Assembly (NCBI RefSeq): GCF_900112045.1
Contig: NZ_FOJW01000020.1
Span: 1-38,755 of the forward strand
DNA length: 38,755 nt
Source: Lentibacillus halodurans
GTDB lineage: Bacteria; Bacillota; Bacilli; Bacillales; Amphibacillaceae
Direction: 5' to 3'
Below the pieces are notes generated by a model, which was given only the letters and a program-made list of their open reading frames with translations, made no database searches and was not told where the DNA came from. Positions 6,525 through 15,086 of this stretch are shown here, in pieces. The position numbers and the translations under genes are program-made. Every line of letters starts with the position of its first letter. Within the stretch, counting starts at the first letter, position 1.

Positions 6525-9500
6525 GTGGATTTTAAGCAATTATTCCAAAAATATATACATAAGTTCAAGTCACTTTGGGGAAGACTCAAATCTCATCAGT
6601 ATGTTGAAAAAGCCCGATCAATCTGGGGAACAGGAACAATCCAAAAATCATCACGAATCAGTTATGATGTCATCTGGAGTATTCTATTATTCTTCCTGAT
6701 TATCGGTGTGGTGGGCGGATTTTTTGCCGGCGGTGTCGGTGCAGGCTATTTTGCATCGCTTGTCAAGGATGAACCGATCCGCGACTATGAAAGTATGGAA
6801 CAGGACATTTATAACTATGAAGAAACATCATCGCTTTTTTTTGCTGATGAGAAGTATATTGGCGATATCCGGTCAGAGATATATCGGGAAGAAGTTGAAC
6901 TGAAAAATGTTTCGGATGTCCTCAAAGATGCAGTCATTGCAACAGAGGATGAATATTTTAATGAACATGAAGGAATCGTTCCAAAAGCCATTGTGCGTGC
7001 CGTTGTTCAGCAAGTAACCAGTGCATCCACACAATCTGGCGGAAGTACGCTGACGCAACAGCTTGTGAAAAATCAAATATTAACGAATGAAGTATCATTC
7101 GAACGAAAGGCAAAAGAAATTTTAATCGCGATGCGTCTGGAACGTTTCTTTGAAAAGGACCAGATCCTGGAAGCGTATTTAAACATCGTCCCATATGGTC
7201 GCGATGCCTCAGGAGGTAATATTGCTGGCATTCAAACGGCAGCACAAGGCATATTCGGGATTGATGCTTCCGAGGTAAATCTGGCCCAGGCTGCTTATCT
7301 GGCCGGCTTGCCGCAAAGCCCTTCTTCCTATACACCCTTTGAAAACAGTGGAGGGTTAAAAGACAAAGAAGGGTTGCAGCCGGGAATTAACCGAATGCAT
7401 TCCGTTTTAAACAGGATGTATGAATCGAATTATATTACAAAAGAACAATACGATGAAGCTATGGATTATGACTTAACAGCTGATTTTACTGAAGAATCAC
7501 AGTCACCAATTGAGAAATATCCTCACTTGACGTTTGAGGCAGAAGATCGTGCCAGCGACATTATTATGGAGCATCTGGCTGAAGAAGACGGGTATTCCAT
7601 GGATGATCTAAATAATGATGAAGAGCTAAAGGAAGAGTACAGCATATTGGCCGACCGTGCTTTGCGGAGAAACGGCTATCAAATTCATACAACCATTGAC
7701 AAGGAAACACACGATGCCTTTAAAAAAATCGCTCAAAACTATGAGCATTACGGACCGGATTGGACCGGGCTTGTGGAAGATTCCGAAACAGGTGAACAGG
7801 TTAAAGATACGCAACAGATACAAACAGGCGGTATATTAATTGAAAACGCCAGCGGACGAATCATCAGTTTTGTCGGCGGACGGAATTTCGATGAAGATAA
7901 CCAGTTTAACTATGCAACCCAAGCAACACGTTCCAACGGCAGTACGATGAAACCAATTCTGGTGTATGCCCCGGCATTCGAAAAAGGAATTATCCAGCCA
8001 GGGACACCAATAGCCGATGTGCCAAGAACGTTCGGTGATTATACACCAGGTAATTATGGCGGTGGTTATCACGGACTCGTGTCTGCCCGAACAGCACTTT
8101 ATAACTCCTATAATATTCCAGCGGTCGATGTCTATAACCGGTTTAATGCTCAGGATCCTGTCAGTGAGTTTCTTGAGCCGATGGGCATTACAACCATTGG
8201 AGAAAATGAGTACGCCCATCAGTCATTGGGGATAGGCGGTACTTCTGACGGTGTCACAGTGGAAGAGAATGTGAATGCATACACGACATTAGGCAATCAG
8301 GGGCAATTTGCCGATGGCTATATGATTGAAAAAATTACCGACCAGGATGGCAATGCCATTTTTGAACATGAATCCGATCCTGTCGATGTCTTCTCACCGG
8401 AAACAGCCTATCTCACACTGGATATTATGCGTGATGTGATTGACCAGGGTACAGGAACATACCTGCAGTCACAAATCAAGCACGGTGGTGTTGACTGGGC
8501 CGGAAAAACCGGTACATCACAGGATTACAAGGATGCCTGGTTTGTCGGGGTTAATCCAAATGTATCGATGGGTGTCTGGATTGGCTATGACGATGAAAAT
8601 AGCATTCAGTGTCCATCTTGCTCTTTAAGTTACAGCCAGCGGACCCAAAAATTATGGGCAGAACTGGTCAATACGGCATCCGACATTAACCCGGATCTGG
8701 TGGCACCCGAGAAAAGCTTTGAACGGCCGGATGGCATTGTATCCCGAAGCTACTGTGCCACTTCCGGAAAGCTGCCGTCAGACCTATGTGAAGAAGCAGG
8801 ATTAGTGCAAACGGATCTGTTTAATGCCAAACATGTTCCAACAGAGGAAGACGACAGCCTTATCCGGGGTTCTTATGTCATGGTCAACGGCAGAGCGGTC
8901 ATCGCGGGTGAGAACACACCGGATGAATTTGTGGAAGGTGACGGTCTGACATTCAACCCGGAATTTCTGGAACGAAACGGTTATGATCAGGTGGGCGACC
9001 TGTCCATACTCTTCCCGCGCACCAACCGCGAGGCATGGGAAAAAATCGGCCTGCCGCAGTCCGAAGTGAGCAATGATGTGATTGAAGACGATGGCGAAGA
9101 CCCTGCCGCACCTGGTTCGGTTTCAGAATCAGGCGGTGAGCTATCCTGGAACAGTTCAAACAGTAATGATGTTGTCGGCTACCGGATTTTCCGGGCCAAC
9201 AACCCGGATAGTTCGTTCAATCTTGTTGGCAGCACAACGGGGACAAGCTTTAACGTTCCAGACAATAATGCTGTTTACCATGTAAAAGCTGTTGACTATT
9301 TCGGCCTGGAATCCTCAGCATCCAATGAAGTCGTTGCCGGAGATGTTTCCAATGCTGACGAAGATTCAGAATCAGATCAGGATAATGGTGATTCCGGCGG
9401 AGACGCTGATGAAGAATCCGGTGACGGAGACAACAATGACAATAACGGCGATAACGATGATGATAACAATAATGATAACGATGGAGATAGTGATAGCAAC

Positions 9501-9560
9501 GACAGCGATCAAGAAAATAACGACGACAATCAAGGTACGAATAATGACGATGATAATTAA
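6525..9560 (+). CDS. class A penicillin-binding protein 1A, FN3 domain and acidic tail
   Basis: The 1011-residue bifunctional peptidoglycan synthase polymerises lipid II and crosslinks stem peptides outside the membrane. In order: a cytoplasmic N-terminus, one membrane anchor (about residues 49-75, SILLFFLIIGVVGGFFAGG), a GT51 glycosyltransferase (EDEYFNEHEG near 138 with the catalytic Glu, GGSTLTQQLVKN near 171, KDQILEAYLN), and a transpeptidase with STMK near 473, SYN and KTGTS near 659. A fibronectin type III-like segment lies at about 865-940 and an Asp/Asn/Glu/Ser-rich tail from about 945 to the end. The layout resembles B. subtilis PonA (914 residues). The GTG start is fixed by GGGGAGG eight bases upstream. 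Confidence 0.93.
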   Translation: MDFKQLFQKYIHKFKSLWGRLKSHQYVEKARSIWGTGTIQKSSRISYDVIWSILLFFLIIGVVGGFFAGGVGAGYFASLVKDEPIRDYESMEQDIYNYEETSSLFFADEKYIGDIRSEIYREEVELKNVSDVLKDAVIATEDEYFNEHEGIVPKAIVRAVVQQVTSASTQSGGSTLTQQLVKNQILTNEVSFERKAKEILIAMRLERFFEKDQILEAYLNIVPYGRDASGGNIAGIQTAAQGIFGIDASEVNLAQAAYLAGLPQSPSSYTPFENSGGLKDKEGLQPGINRMHSVLNRMYESNYITKEQYDEAMDYDLTADFTEESQSPIEKYPHLTFEAEDRASDIIMEHLAEEDGYSMDDLNNDEELKEEYSILADRALRRNGYQIHTTIDKETHDAFKKIAQNYEHYGPDWTGLVEDSETGEQVKDTQQIQTGGILIENASGRIISFVGGRNFDEDNQFNYATQATRSNGSTMKPILVYAPAFEKGIIQPGTPIADVPRTFGDYTPGNYGGGYHGLVSARTALYNSYNIPAVDVYNRFNAQDPVSEFLEPMGITTIGENEYAHQSLGIGGTSDGVTVEENVNAYTTLGNQGQFADGYMIEKITDQDGNAIFEHESDPVDVFSPETAYLTLDIMRDVIDQGTGTYLQSQIKHGGVDWAGKTGTSQDYKDAWFVGVNPNVSMGVWIGYDDENSIQCPSCSLSYSQRTQKLWAELVNTASDINPDLVAPEKSFERPDGIVSRSYCATSGKLPSDLCEEAGLVQTDLFNAKHVPTEEDDSLIRGSYVMVNGRAVIAGENTPDEFVEGDGLTFNPEFLERNGYDQVGDLSILFPRTNREAWEKIGLPQSEVSNDVIEDDGEDPAAPGSVSESGGELSWNSSNSNDVVGYRIFRANNPDSSFNLVGSTTGTSFNVPDNNAVYHVKAVDYFGLESSASNEVVAGDVSNADEDSESDQDNGDSGGDADEESGDGDNNDNNGDNDDDNNNDNDGDSDSNDSDQENNDDNQGTNNDDDN

Positions 9561-9590
9561 AAAATAAGGGGCTAGCCCCCTTATTTTTAT
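9560..9590 (+). terminator. terminator after the PBP gene
   Basis: AATAAGGGG CTAG CCCCCTTATTTTT is a near-perfect GC-centred stem followed by T's, directly after the PBP stop codon. Confidence 0.9.
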
Positions 9591-9633
9591 ATCAAACTTT
9601 CAACTGCTACTAAAAATCCAGGCCAATATCCTG

Positions 9634-9662
9634 TATAATAAAGTTAATGAAAACGCTATGAT
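9634..9662 (+). promoter_or_regulatory. acuABC -10 and cre operator
   Basis: TATAAT (9634-9639) has no good -35. It is followed by ATGAAAACGCTATGAT (9647-9662), which matches the cre consensus WTGNAARCGNWWWCAW with one mismatch. The cre lies around +1 to +16, fitting CcpA repression. CcpA control of acu genes is known in B. subtilis. Confidence 0.6.
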
Positions 9663-9686
9663 TTTACAAAGCAAGGTGGTGACATA

Positions 9687-10340
9687 ATGGATCACACAAA
9701 GACCTGCCATTCGGAAACACGCGATACGCCAAATGGTCCGCTCATCATCGAAGGGCCGCTTTCGGCTTCAGAGTTGAAAAAGTATCATTTTCATGAACAG
9801 CTGACTGCATTCCGTCCGGCTCCAAAACAATTCGAGGCGATTTTAAGTATTGCAGATTTTCCGGAAGGCCGCATCATCGTTGCCAGAACGGAAAATACCA
9901 TTATTGGCTATGTAACCTACTTGCATCCGGATCCGCTTGAACGGTGGTCAACATTCAATATGGAGGATCTGATGGAACTAGGAGCTGTAGAAGTCATTCC
10001 TGCCTATCGCGGCGCTAAAATTGCTTCAGGCCTGCTGGAAGTTTCCATGGAGGATGACTATATGGAAAACTATATTGTCATTTCCACTGAATATTATTGG
10101 CATTGGGATTTGAATGAAACCCGCTTAAGTGTTTGGGACTACCGGAAAGTGATGGAGAAAATGATGGCCGCAGGAGGGCTTCTCCCCGCTCCTACCGATG
10201 ATCCTGAAATCATCTCACACCCAGCTAACTGTTTAATGGTCCGAATCGGCAAAAACGTACCGGAAAAATCCATTAAACAATTTGATCAATTGCGCTTTTT
10301 ACAGCGGCAACAATACCGTAGCATGAGGGAGGGGTTATAA
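9687..10340 (+). CDS. acuA: protein acetyltransferase AcuA (GNAT family)
   Basis: The 217-residue protein is close in length to B. subtilis AcuA (210). That enzyme inactivates acetyl-CoA synthetase AcsA by acetylating its active-site lysine with acetyl-CoA. The N-terminal part is variable. The central GNAT fold includes ARTENTIIGYVTYL, LMELGAVEVIPAYRGAKIAS (pyrophosphate loop of the acetyl-CoA site) and the following helix LLEVSMEDDYMENYIVIS. A GGTGGTGA ribosome site precedes the ATG. It is the first gene of acuABC; its stop TAA shares a base with the acuB start (TAATG). The substrate gene acsA, adjacent in B. subtilis, is not in this window. Confidence 0.93.
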   Translation: MDHTKTCHSETRDTPNGPLIIEGPLSASELKKYHFHEQLTAFRPAPKQFEAILSIADFPEGRIIVARTENTIIGYVTYLHPDPLERWSTFNMEDLMELGAVEVIPAYRGAKIASGLLEVSMEDDYMENYIVISTEYYWHWDLNETRLSVWDYRKVMEKMMAAGGLLPAPTDDPEIISHPANCLMVRIGKNVPEKSIKQFDQLRFLQRQQYRSMREGL

Positions 10341-10990
10341 TGCTTGTAGAGGAAATGATGAAAACAGAGGTTGCAACGCTTCCGCCGTCAGCAACCATTG
10401 CCGATGCTTTACAGCTGTTGCGTGAAAATCATATTCGACACATTCCGATTGTTGATGGCGAAAAACATGTTGTCGGTATTGTATCTGACCGGGATGTGCG
10501 TGATGCGGCACCATCTATTTTTGACCAGCACACGAATCATCAGGCATTCTATCATGAAATCCAATCAATTATAAGCCATCCGGTTATAACAGTGCACCCG
10601 CTGGATTTTGTTGAAGAAATTGCCCGGGTTTTTTACGATGAGGCGTTGGCCTGCCTGCCCGTTTTGCGTGAAAATAAATTAATTGGCATCATTACGGAAA
10701 AAGATATGCTGTACACATTGATCCAATTAACCGGCACAAACGTTCAGAGTTCGCAGATTGAAGTTAAAGTACCGCACAAACCGGGGATTTTACCGGAAGT
10801 GGCGGCAGTTTTTGGTGAACGCCAAACCAATATATCGTCGGTTCTGATGTACCCTTATCATGATGATCCGAATTACAAAATCCTTGTTTTCCGTATACAG
10901 ACCATGAACCCGCTGCCAGTGATCCAGGATTTACGGAATGCAGGATATGAATTAATGTGGCCGAATAATATAGCGGAGCCAAAAATATGA
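10340..10990 (+). CDS. acuB: acetoin utilization protein AcuB (CBS pair plus ACT)
   Basis: The 216-residue cytosolic protein has two CBS motifs (about residues 7-58, with IRHIPIVDGEKHVVGIVSDRD, and 78-130, with CLPVLRENKLIGIITEKDML) and a C-terminal ACT-like segment beginning VKVPHKPGILPEVAAVF. CBS pairs bind adenine nucleotides and ACT domains bind small ligands, so a ligand-sensing role in acetate/acetoin metabolism is plausible, but the biochemical function is unknown in the family. Translation is coupled to acuA (overlap TAATG, with GAGGGAGGGG inside the acuA end) and to acuC (ATGA overlap). Confidence 0.93.
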   Translation: MLVEEMMKTEVATLPPSATIADALQLLRENHIRHIPIVDGEKHVVGIVSDRDVRDAAPSIFDQHTNHQAFYHEIQSIISHPVITVHPLDFVEEIARVFYDEALACLPVLRENKLIGIITEKDMLYTLIQLTGTNVQSSQIEVKVPHKPGILPEVAAVFGERQTNISSVLMYPYHDDPNYKILVFRIQTMNPLPVIQDLRNAGYELMWPNNIAEPKI

Positions 10991-12153
10991 CGTGCGATAC
11001 AGCCTTTATTTATTCCAATAAATTTCTGGACTATCATTTTCATTCGGATCATCCCTTTAATCAAAAACGCGTTTTATTAACAAAGGACTTATTGGAAAAG
11101 AGTCAACTATTAACAGACGATGATATAATCGAACCACGGATGGCTGCTGAAGAAGAACTGGCGCTTTTCCATGATAAAGCCTATATCCATGCTGTTAAAA
11201 AAGCGAGCAGTGGTCATTTATCTGCTGATGAAAGCATGGATTACGGTATTGGAACAGAGGATACACCTATATTTTCCAATATGCATAAAGCATCCAGCTG
11301 CCTTGTTGGCGGCACCCTGACCGCAGTTGATGCTGTATTACAAGGTAAATCGGCTCACGCATTGAATCTCGGCGGCGGGCTCCACCATGGATTCAAACGA
11401 AAGGCGAGCGGTTTTTGCATTTATAATGACGGTGCGATTGCCATCAAATATATTCGGGAAAAGTATGGTTTAAAAGTTTTGTACGTTGATACTGATGCCC
11501 ATCATGGTGATGGTGTACAATGGGCCTTTTATGATGATCCAAATGTATGCACATTGTCCATCCATGAAACCGGGAGATATCTTTTTCCGGGAACCGGACA
11601 TATCAATGAACGGGGCGTTAAAGCGGGCCACGGGTATGCGTTTAATTTACCAATCGATGCCTTTACCGAAGATGAGTCATTTATACAAGTGTATGAAGCC
11701 GCTTTCAGGTGTATTGCCGACTTTTTCCAGCCAGATGTGGTATTGACACAGAATGGTGCGGATGCCCATCTGAATGATCCGCTGACACACCTATGTGCCA
11801 CAATGGAAGTTTACGAGCGAATCCCGCTGCTTGCTCATGAATTAGCCCATAAGTATTGTAATGGGCGCTGGATCGCACTCGGCGGCGGCGGTTATGATAT
11901 GTGGCGTGTTGTACCGCGTGCATGGGGACAAATTTGGAGTGTGATGCAAACAAACAGCATTCAAACAGGAACGCTGCCAGCTGACTGGCAATCTACATGG
12001 CAAATGGAATCGCCCGTAACACTGCCTGATACCTGGCACGATGATAAATGGATGGTACCGGATATTCCCAGGAAAGCCGACATTACAGAAAAAAACGAAA
12101 AAGTCATGCAAAGTGCGCTTAAATATGCTCAAAATAAACAAGGCAACATGTGA
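10987..12153 (+). CDS. acuC: deacetylase AcuC (histone deacetylase-like, zinc)
   Basis: The 388-residue class I HDAC-fold enzyme is the counterpart of AcuA, removing acetyl from AcsA lysine. Motifs: NLGGGLHHGFKRKASGFCIY with the charge-relay histidines, VLYVDTDAHHGDGVQWAFYD with the Asp-x-His zinc ligands, and QNGADAHLNDPLTHL with the second zinc Asp. The tyrosine of the ending GGGGYDMWRVVPRAW completes the site. The start ATG overlaps the acuB stop by four bases. The B. subtilis protein has 387 residues. A strong bidirectional terminator follows. Confidence 0.95.
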   Translation: MTCDTAFIYSNKFLDYHFHSDHPFNQKRVLLTKDLLEKSQLLTDDDIIEPRMAAEEELALFHDKAYIHAVKKASSGHLSADESMDYGIGTEDTPIFSNMHKASSCLVGGTLTAVDAVLQGKSAHALNLGGGLHHGFKRKASGFCIYNDGAIAIKYIREKYGLKVLYVDTDAHHGDGVQWAFYDDPNVCTLSIHETGRYLFPGTGHINERGVKAGHGYAFNLPIDAFTEDESFIQVYEAAFRCIADFFQPDVVLTQNGADAHLNDPLTHLCATMEVYERIPLLAHELAHKYCNGRWIALGGGGYDMWRVVPRAWGQIWSVMQTNSIQTGTLPADWQSTWQMESPVTLPDTWHDDKWMVPDIPRKADITEKNEKVMQSALKYAQNKQGNM

Positions 12154-12202
12154 GAAATACCGCCTGAAACATTTATCGCAATTCTGATGCTTTCAGGATA
12201 TT

Positions 12203-12234
12203 AAAAAGGAGATGATGGCCGTCATCTCCTTTTA
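12203..12234. terminator. bidirectional terminator between acuC and motS
   Basis: AAAAAGGAGATGA TGGCCG TCATCTCCTTTTA is a 12-13 bp stem with T runs on both sides. It serves acuABC on plus and motPS on minus, and its outer base pairs overlap the motS stop codon. Confidence 0.9.
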
Positions 12235-13032
12235 TTCCTCATGATCTCCATTTTGCCCATCTTTTTCCATGATGACTATTTCAACGCGCCTGTTCTGACG
12301 CCAGTTTGCTTCAGAGCTATTCGGCACTAATGGTCTTGTATCACCGTAGCCGACTGATGAAAATCGTGATGCGTCAAAATCATTTTCATTGATCAAATAA
12401 CGAATGACACTGCTTGCTCTTGCACCGGATAACTCCCAGTTGGACGGATACTTATAGCTGGTAATTGGGCGATCATCTGTATGCCCCTCAACATTAACAT
12501 CGTTTGGTAAATTGGTAAGCAGTTCACCAATCTTGTCCAGAAAAGGTTTCCCGGAATCAAGAATTTCTGCTTCTCCAGTATCAAACAATATACTTTCCTG
12601 GAGCACAAGAACGACCCCGCGATCTGTTCTGCTGGCAGAAATCACGTCACTCAAATTATGATGACGTAAATATTGTTCCACCTGTTCCATCAAATCGTCC
12701 AGTGAGTCCTGCTCCTCATTTGACTGATCATCCCGATCATTCATATTTTCAATCTGTGTCGGGTGTTCAAATTCATTGGAATTTTTGCCGCTTTCCTCAT
12801 CACTTGTATGCTCTGTCGGGTTTTCCATTGGTACAGGAGACGGGTAGAAATCAAAAATCATCCGGTTCCTGAATGACTCCGATATGGCATCAAATTTGGC
12901 CATATCGATTTGCGACATAGAAAATAGCAAAATAAAGAAGACAAGAATCAGTGTTACCAAATCTGAATATGTAACCATCCATTTCGGTGCACCCGACGAC
13001 CTGCCGCTGCTCCTTATTCGTCTACGCTTCAT
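12232..13032 (-). CDS. motS: flagellar motor stator protein MotS (MotB family)
   Basis: The 266-residue protein has a basic N-terminus, one transmembrane helix containing the ion-binding Asp24 (MVTYSDLVTLILVFFILLFS), an acidic, poorly conserved linker (about residues 65-110) and a C-terminal OmpA-like peptidoglycan-binding domain (VEGHTDDRPI, NWELSGARASSV, NRRVEIVI). It anchors the stator to the wall. Position after ccpA and motP matches the B. subtilis motPS pair, which uses sodium; sodium coupling here is an inference. The start overlaps the end of motP by 11 bases, implying translational coupling. Confidence 0.9.
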   Translation of the reverse strand: MKRRRIRSSGRSSGAPKWMVTYSDLVTLILVFFILLFSMSQIDMAKFDAISESFRNRMIFDFYPSPVPMENPTEHTSDEESGKNSNEFEHPTQIENMNDRDDQSNEEQDSLDDLMEQVEQYLRHHNLSDVISASRTDRGVVLVLQESILFDTGEAEILDSGKPFLDKIGELLTNLPNDVNVEGHTDDRPITSYKYPSNWELSGARASSVIRYLINENDFDASRFSSVGYGDTRPLVPNSSEANWRQNRRVEIVIMEKDGQNGDHEE

Positions 13033-13840
13033 TTACGCTCTCCCCTGAAAAAGCAGCTTTCTCTTCAGCCTCTTCTTTTGTATCATTAGACAGGAAAGCG
13101 CCCAATTTCTCTTCCAGAATCCGCGGGTTTTGGCCTGATTGTACACCAATCACGCCTTCAATAATGATTTGTTTAATGAACATTTCTTCCTCTGTTTTGG
13201 ATGCCAATTTATTGGCCATCGGTATGAAAACCAAATTAGCCATCACAGTTCCATACAGGGTCGTTAACAGGGCTACCGCCATATTGGGACCCAGTGTTGC
13301 CGGATCGGTCAAACTGTTGAGCATCAAAACGAGACCGACTAAAGTTCCGATCATTCCCCAGGCGGGTGCATATTCCCCCGCTTTTTCCAGAATGACCCGC
13401 CCTCTGTGATGACGTTCTTCCATTGCAGTGATTTCCGCATTCATAATATCGTTGATGACTTCCGGCTCAATCCCGTCAACTGCAAGCAGTACACCTTTTC
13501 TGATAAACGCATCATCTACTTCATCCATCTCGTTTTCAAGAGCTAAAATACCTTCTCTGCGAGCACGCTCTGCCAAACGGATAAACATGTCGATCAGTTC
13601 CTTAAGCCGCTGATCCTTTTGATGGAAAGCTTCTTTTATTACTTTCCCGGTAAGCTTTATCTGCTCTGTTTTAAAATTAATCAGCAGTGAAGCCACCAAT
13701 CCGCCTATCACGACGAAGATGGAAGCTATATCCATAAAGGAAGTAAAACCTTGCGTGCCGCCCTTCGAAAGGATAGCCAGCATGATCATTATAAATCCCA
13801 ATGTAATACCGAATGGCGTTAATATGTCTCGTTTTCTCAT
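13022..13840 (-). CDS. motP: flagellar motor stator protein MotP (MotA family)
   Basis: The 272-residue membrane protein partners MotS to form the torque-generating ion channel. Four transmembrane segments are visible: two N-terminal (TPFGITLGFIMIMLAI, ASIFVVIGGLVASLLI) and two C-terminal (APAWGMIGTLVGLVLML, AVALLTTLYGTVMANLVF). Between them is a charged cytoplasmic loop (about 75-145) that contacts the rotor. The start is the ATG at 13840, with GGGGGAG seven bases upstream; an in-frame ATG at 13870 has none. The length equals B. subtilis MotP. It lies 68 bases behind ccpA with no terminator seen, so read-through from ccpA is likely. Confidence 0.92.
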   Translation of the reverse strand: MRKRDILTPFGITLGFIMIMLAILSKGGTQGFTSFMDIASIFVVIGGLVASLLINFKTEQIKLTGKVIKEAFHQKDQRLKELIDMFIRLAERARREGILALENEMDEVDDAFIRKGVLLAVDGIEPEVINDIMNAEITAMEERHHRGRVILEKAGEYAPAWGMIGTLVGLVLMLNSLTDPATLGPNMAVALLTTLYGTVMANLVFIPMANKLASKTEEEMFIKQIIIEGVIGVQSGQNPRILEEKLGAFLSNDTKEEAEEKAAFSGESVNEA

Positions 13841-13908
13841 ATTTGCGCTCCCCCAAAGCCTGTAATGCATGCTGAAAATATACGTCAGCTTTTATATCGG
13901 CATTAACA

Positions 13909-14904
13909 TTACTTTGTTGAATCCCTTTCGACAATTCGATGCGGCAATACAACTTTTTTCTCTTCTACATCTTCTTTATTCATATATTTAGTCAATAAAC
14001 GCATCGCAACAGCACCGATATCATACATTGGCTGTACAATCGTTGACAGTGTCGGGCGTACCATTGTTGCCAGTCTTGTATTGTCAAAGCCGAATACTTC
14101 TAGGTCATCTGGCACCTGGTATCCCTTGTCTTGTGCACCATGGATGACGCCAAGTGCCATTTCATCTGAAGCCACAAATACAGCAGTTGGTCTGTCATTC
14201 ATCTCCAGCAGCTGATTGACAGCTTCTATTCCGGAATCATACGAATAATCACCTGTAAGGATATATTCATCATTCAGCCTTACTGATTTTTCTTTAAACG
14301 CACGTACATAACCGTCATATTTTTGCTGATTGATCAAGGTATCATCCACGCCGGATATAAAGGCAATATTTACATTTCCTTTATCAAGCAAAAAGGATGT
14401 CGCTTCAAATGCGGCAGCTTCATAATCAATATTCACTGATGGGATGGTGTTCGTTTCATCATTTGTCGCCGCCACTACAACCGGCACTGATGAAGTGTGA
14501 AATTGATCGACATGTTCATTCGTAATATCGCCGCCCATAAACAGAATGCCATCCACCTGTTTTTCCAGCATTGCATTGATTAGCTGCAGTTCTTTATCTT
14601 TGTTCTGGTCAGAGTTACTCAAAATAATATTATACTTGTACATGGTCGCGATATCCTCAATCCCCCTTGCCAATTCAGCAAAAAAGATACTTGAAATATC
14701 CGGGATAATCGCTCCTACCGTTGTTGTCCTTTTGCTCGCCAGTCCACGTGCAACTGCATTTGGCCGATAGCCGAGCTCCTGGATTGTTGCCAATACTTTT
14801 TTACGTGTTACTGGTTTTACGTTAGGGTTGCCGTTTACCACGCGAGAAACGGTTGCCATCGATACATTCGCCTCTCTTGCTACATCATATATTGTTACAG
14901 TCAT
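13909..14904 (-). CDS. ccpA: catabolite control protein A
   Basis: The 331-residue LacI/GalR-family regulator mediates carbon catabolite control in Firmicutes when bound to HPr-Ser46-P. The N-terminal helix-turn-helix reads [20 protein letters not shown], with the hinge helix [12 protein letters not shown] inserting into the cre minor groove. The effector/core domain runs from about residue 60 to the end ([38 protein letters not shown]). The ATG at 14904 has GAGGAGG upstream; an in-frame upstream extension is non-conserved. Length matches B. subtilis CcpA (334). Cre-like sites at cstA, acuA and its own promoter lie in this window. Confidence 0.97.
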   Translation of the reverse strand: MTVTIYDVAREANVSMATVSRVVNGNPNVKPVTRKKVLATIQELGYRPNAVARGLASKRTTTVGAIIPDISSIFFAELARGIEDIATMYKYNIILSNSDQNKDKELQLINAMLEKQVDGILFMGGDITNEHVDQFHTSSVPVVVAATNDETNTIPSVNIDYEAAAFEATSFLLDKGNVNIAFISGVDDTLINQQKYDGYVRAFKEKSVRLNDEYILTGDYSYDSGIEAVNQLLEMNDRPTAVFVASDEMALGVIHGAQDKGYQVPDDLEVFGFDNTRLATMVRPTLSTIVQPMYDIGAVAMRLLTKYMNKEDVEEKKVVLPHRIVERDSTK

Positions 14905-14930
14905 AATCAATCTGCCTCCTCGTCTGGTTA

Positions 14931-14944
14931 TCAAAACGTTTTCT
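14931..14944 (+). promoter_or_regulatory. cre-like site upstream of ccpA (possible autoregulation)
   Basis: TCAAAACGTTTTCT matches the core cre consensus TGWAARCGYTWNCW with one mismatch and contains the perfect palindrome AAAACGTTTT. It lies 27-40 bases before the ccpA ATG, downstream of a CATAAT-type -10 on minus. Confidence 0.45.
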
Positions 14945-14986
14945 TTGTCATTATGATACGCTAACATACAAAAAAACACAAAAAAT

Positions 14987-15020
14987 TTAAAGGCCGATCT
15001 TTTTAAAAGATCAGCCTTTA
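14987..15020 (-). terminator. terminator after aroA
   Basis: AAAGGCTGATCTTTT / AAAAGATCGGCCTTT on minus is a long stem with one mismatch, followed by a T-rich tract. It separates aroA from ccpA. Confidence 0.85.
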
Positions 15021-15086
15021 AGATCATCAGCTGTCATTTCAATCTTCAATTATAAGACGAATAAAGCTCGCTGACAAGTTATAAAC

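Noticed and set aside
9421-9557. Microsatellite of GAT/AAC as a non-coding repeat
   Set aside because: It stays in frame through the PBP stop codon and is followed by a terminator, so it is the coding acidic tail.
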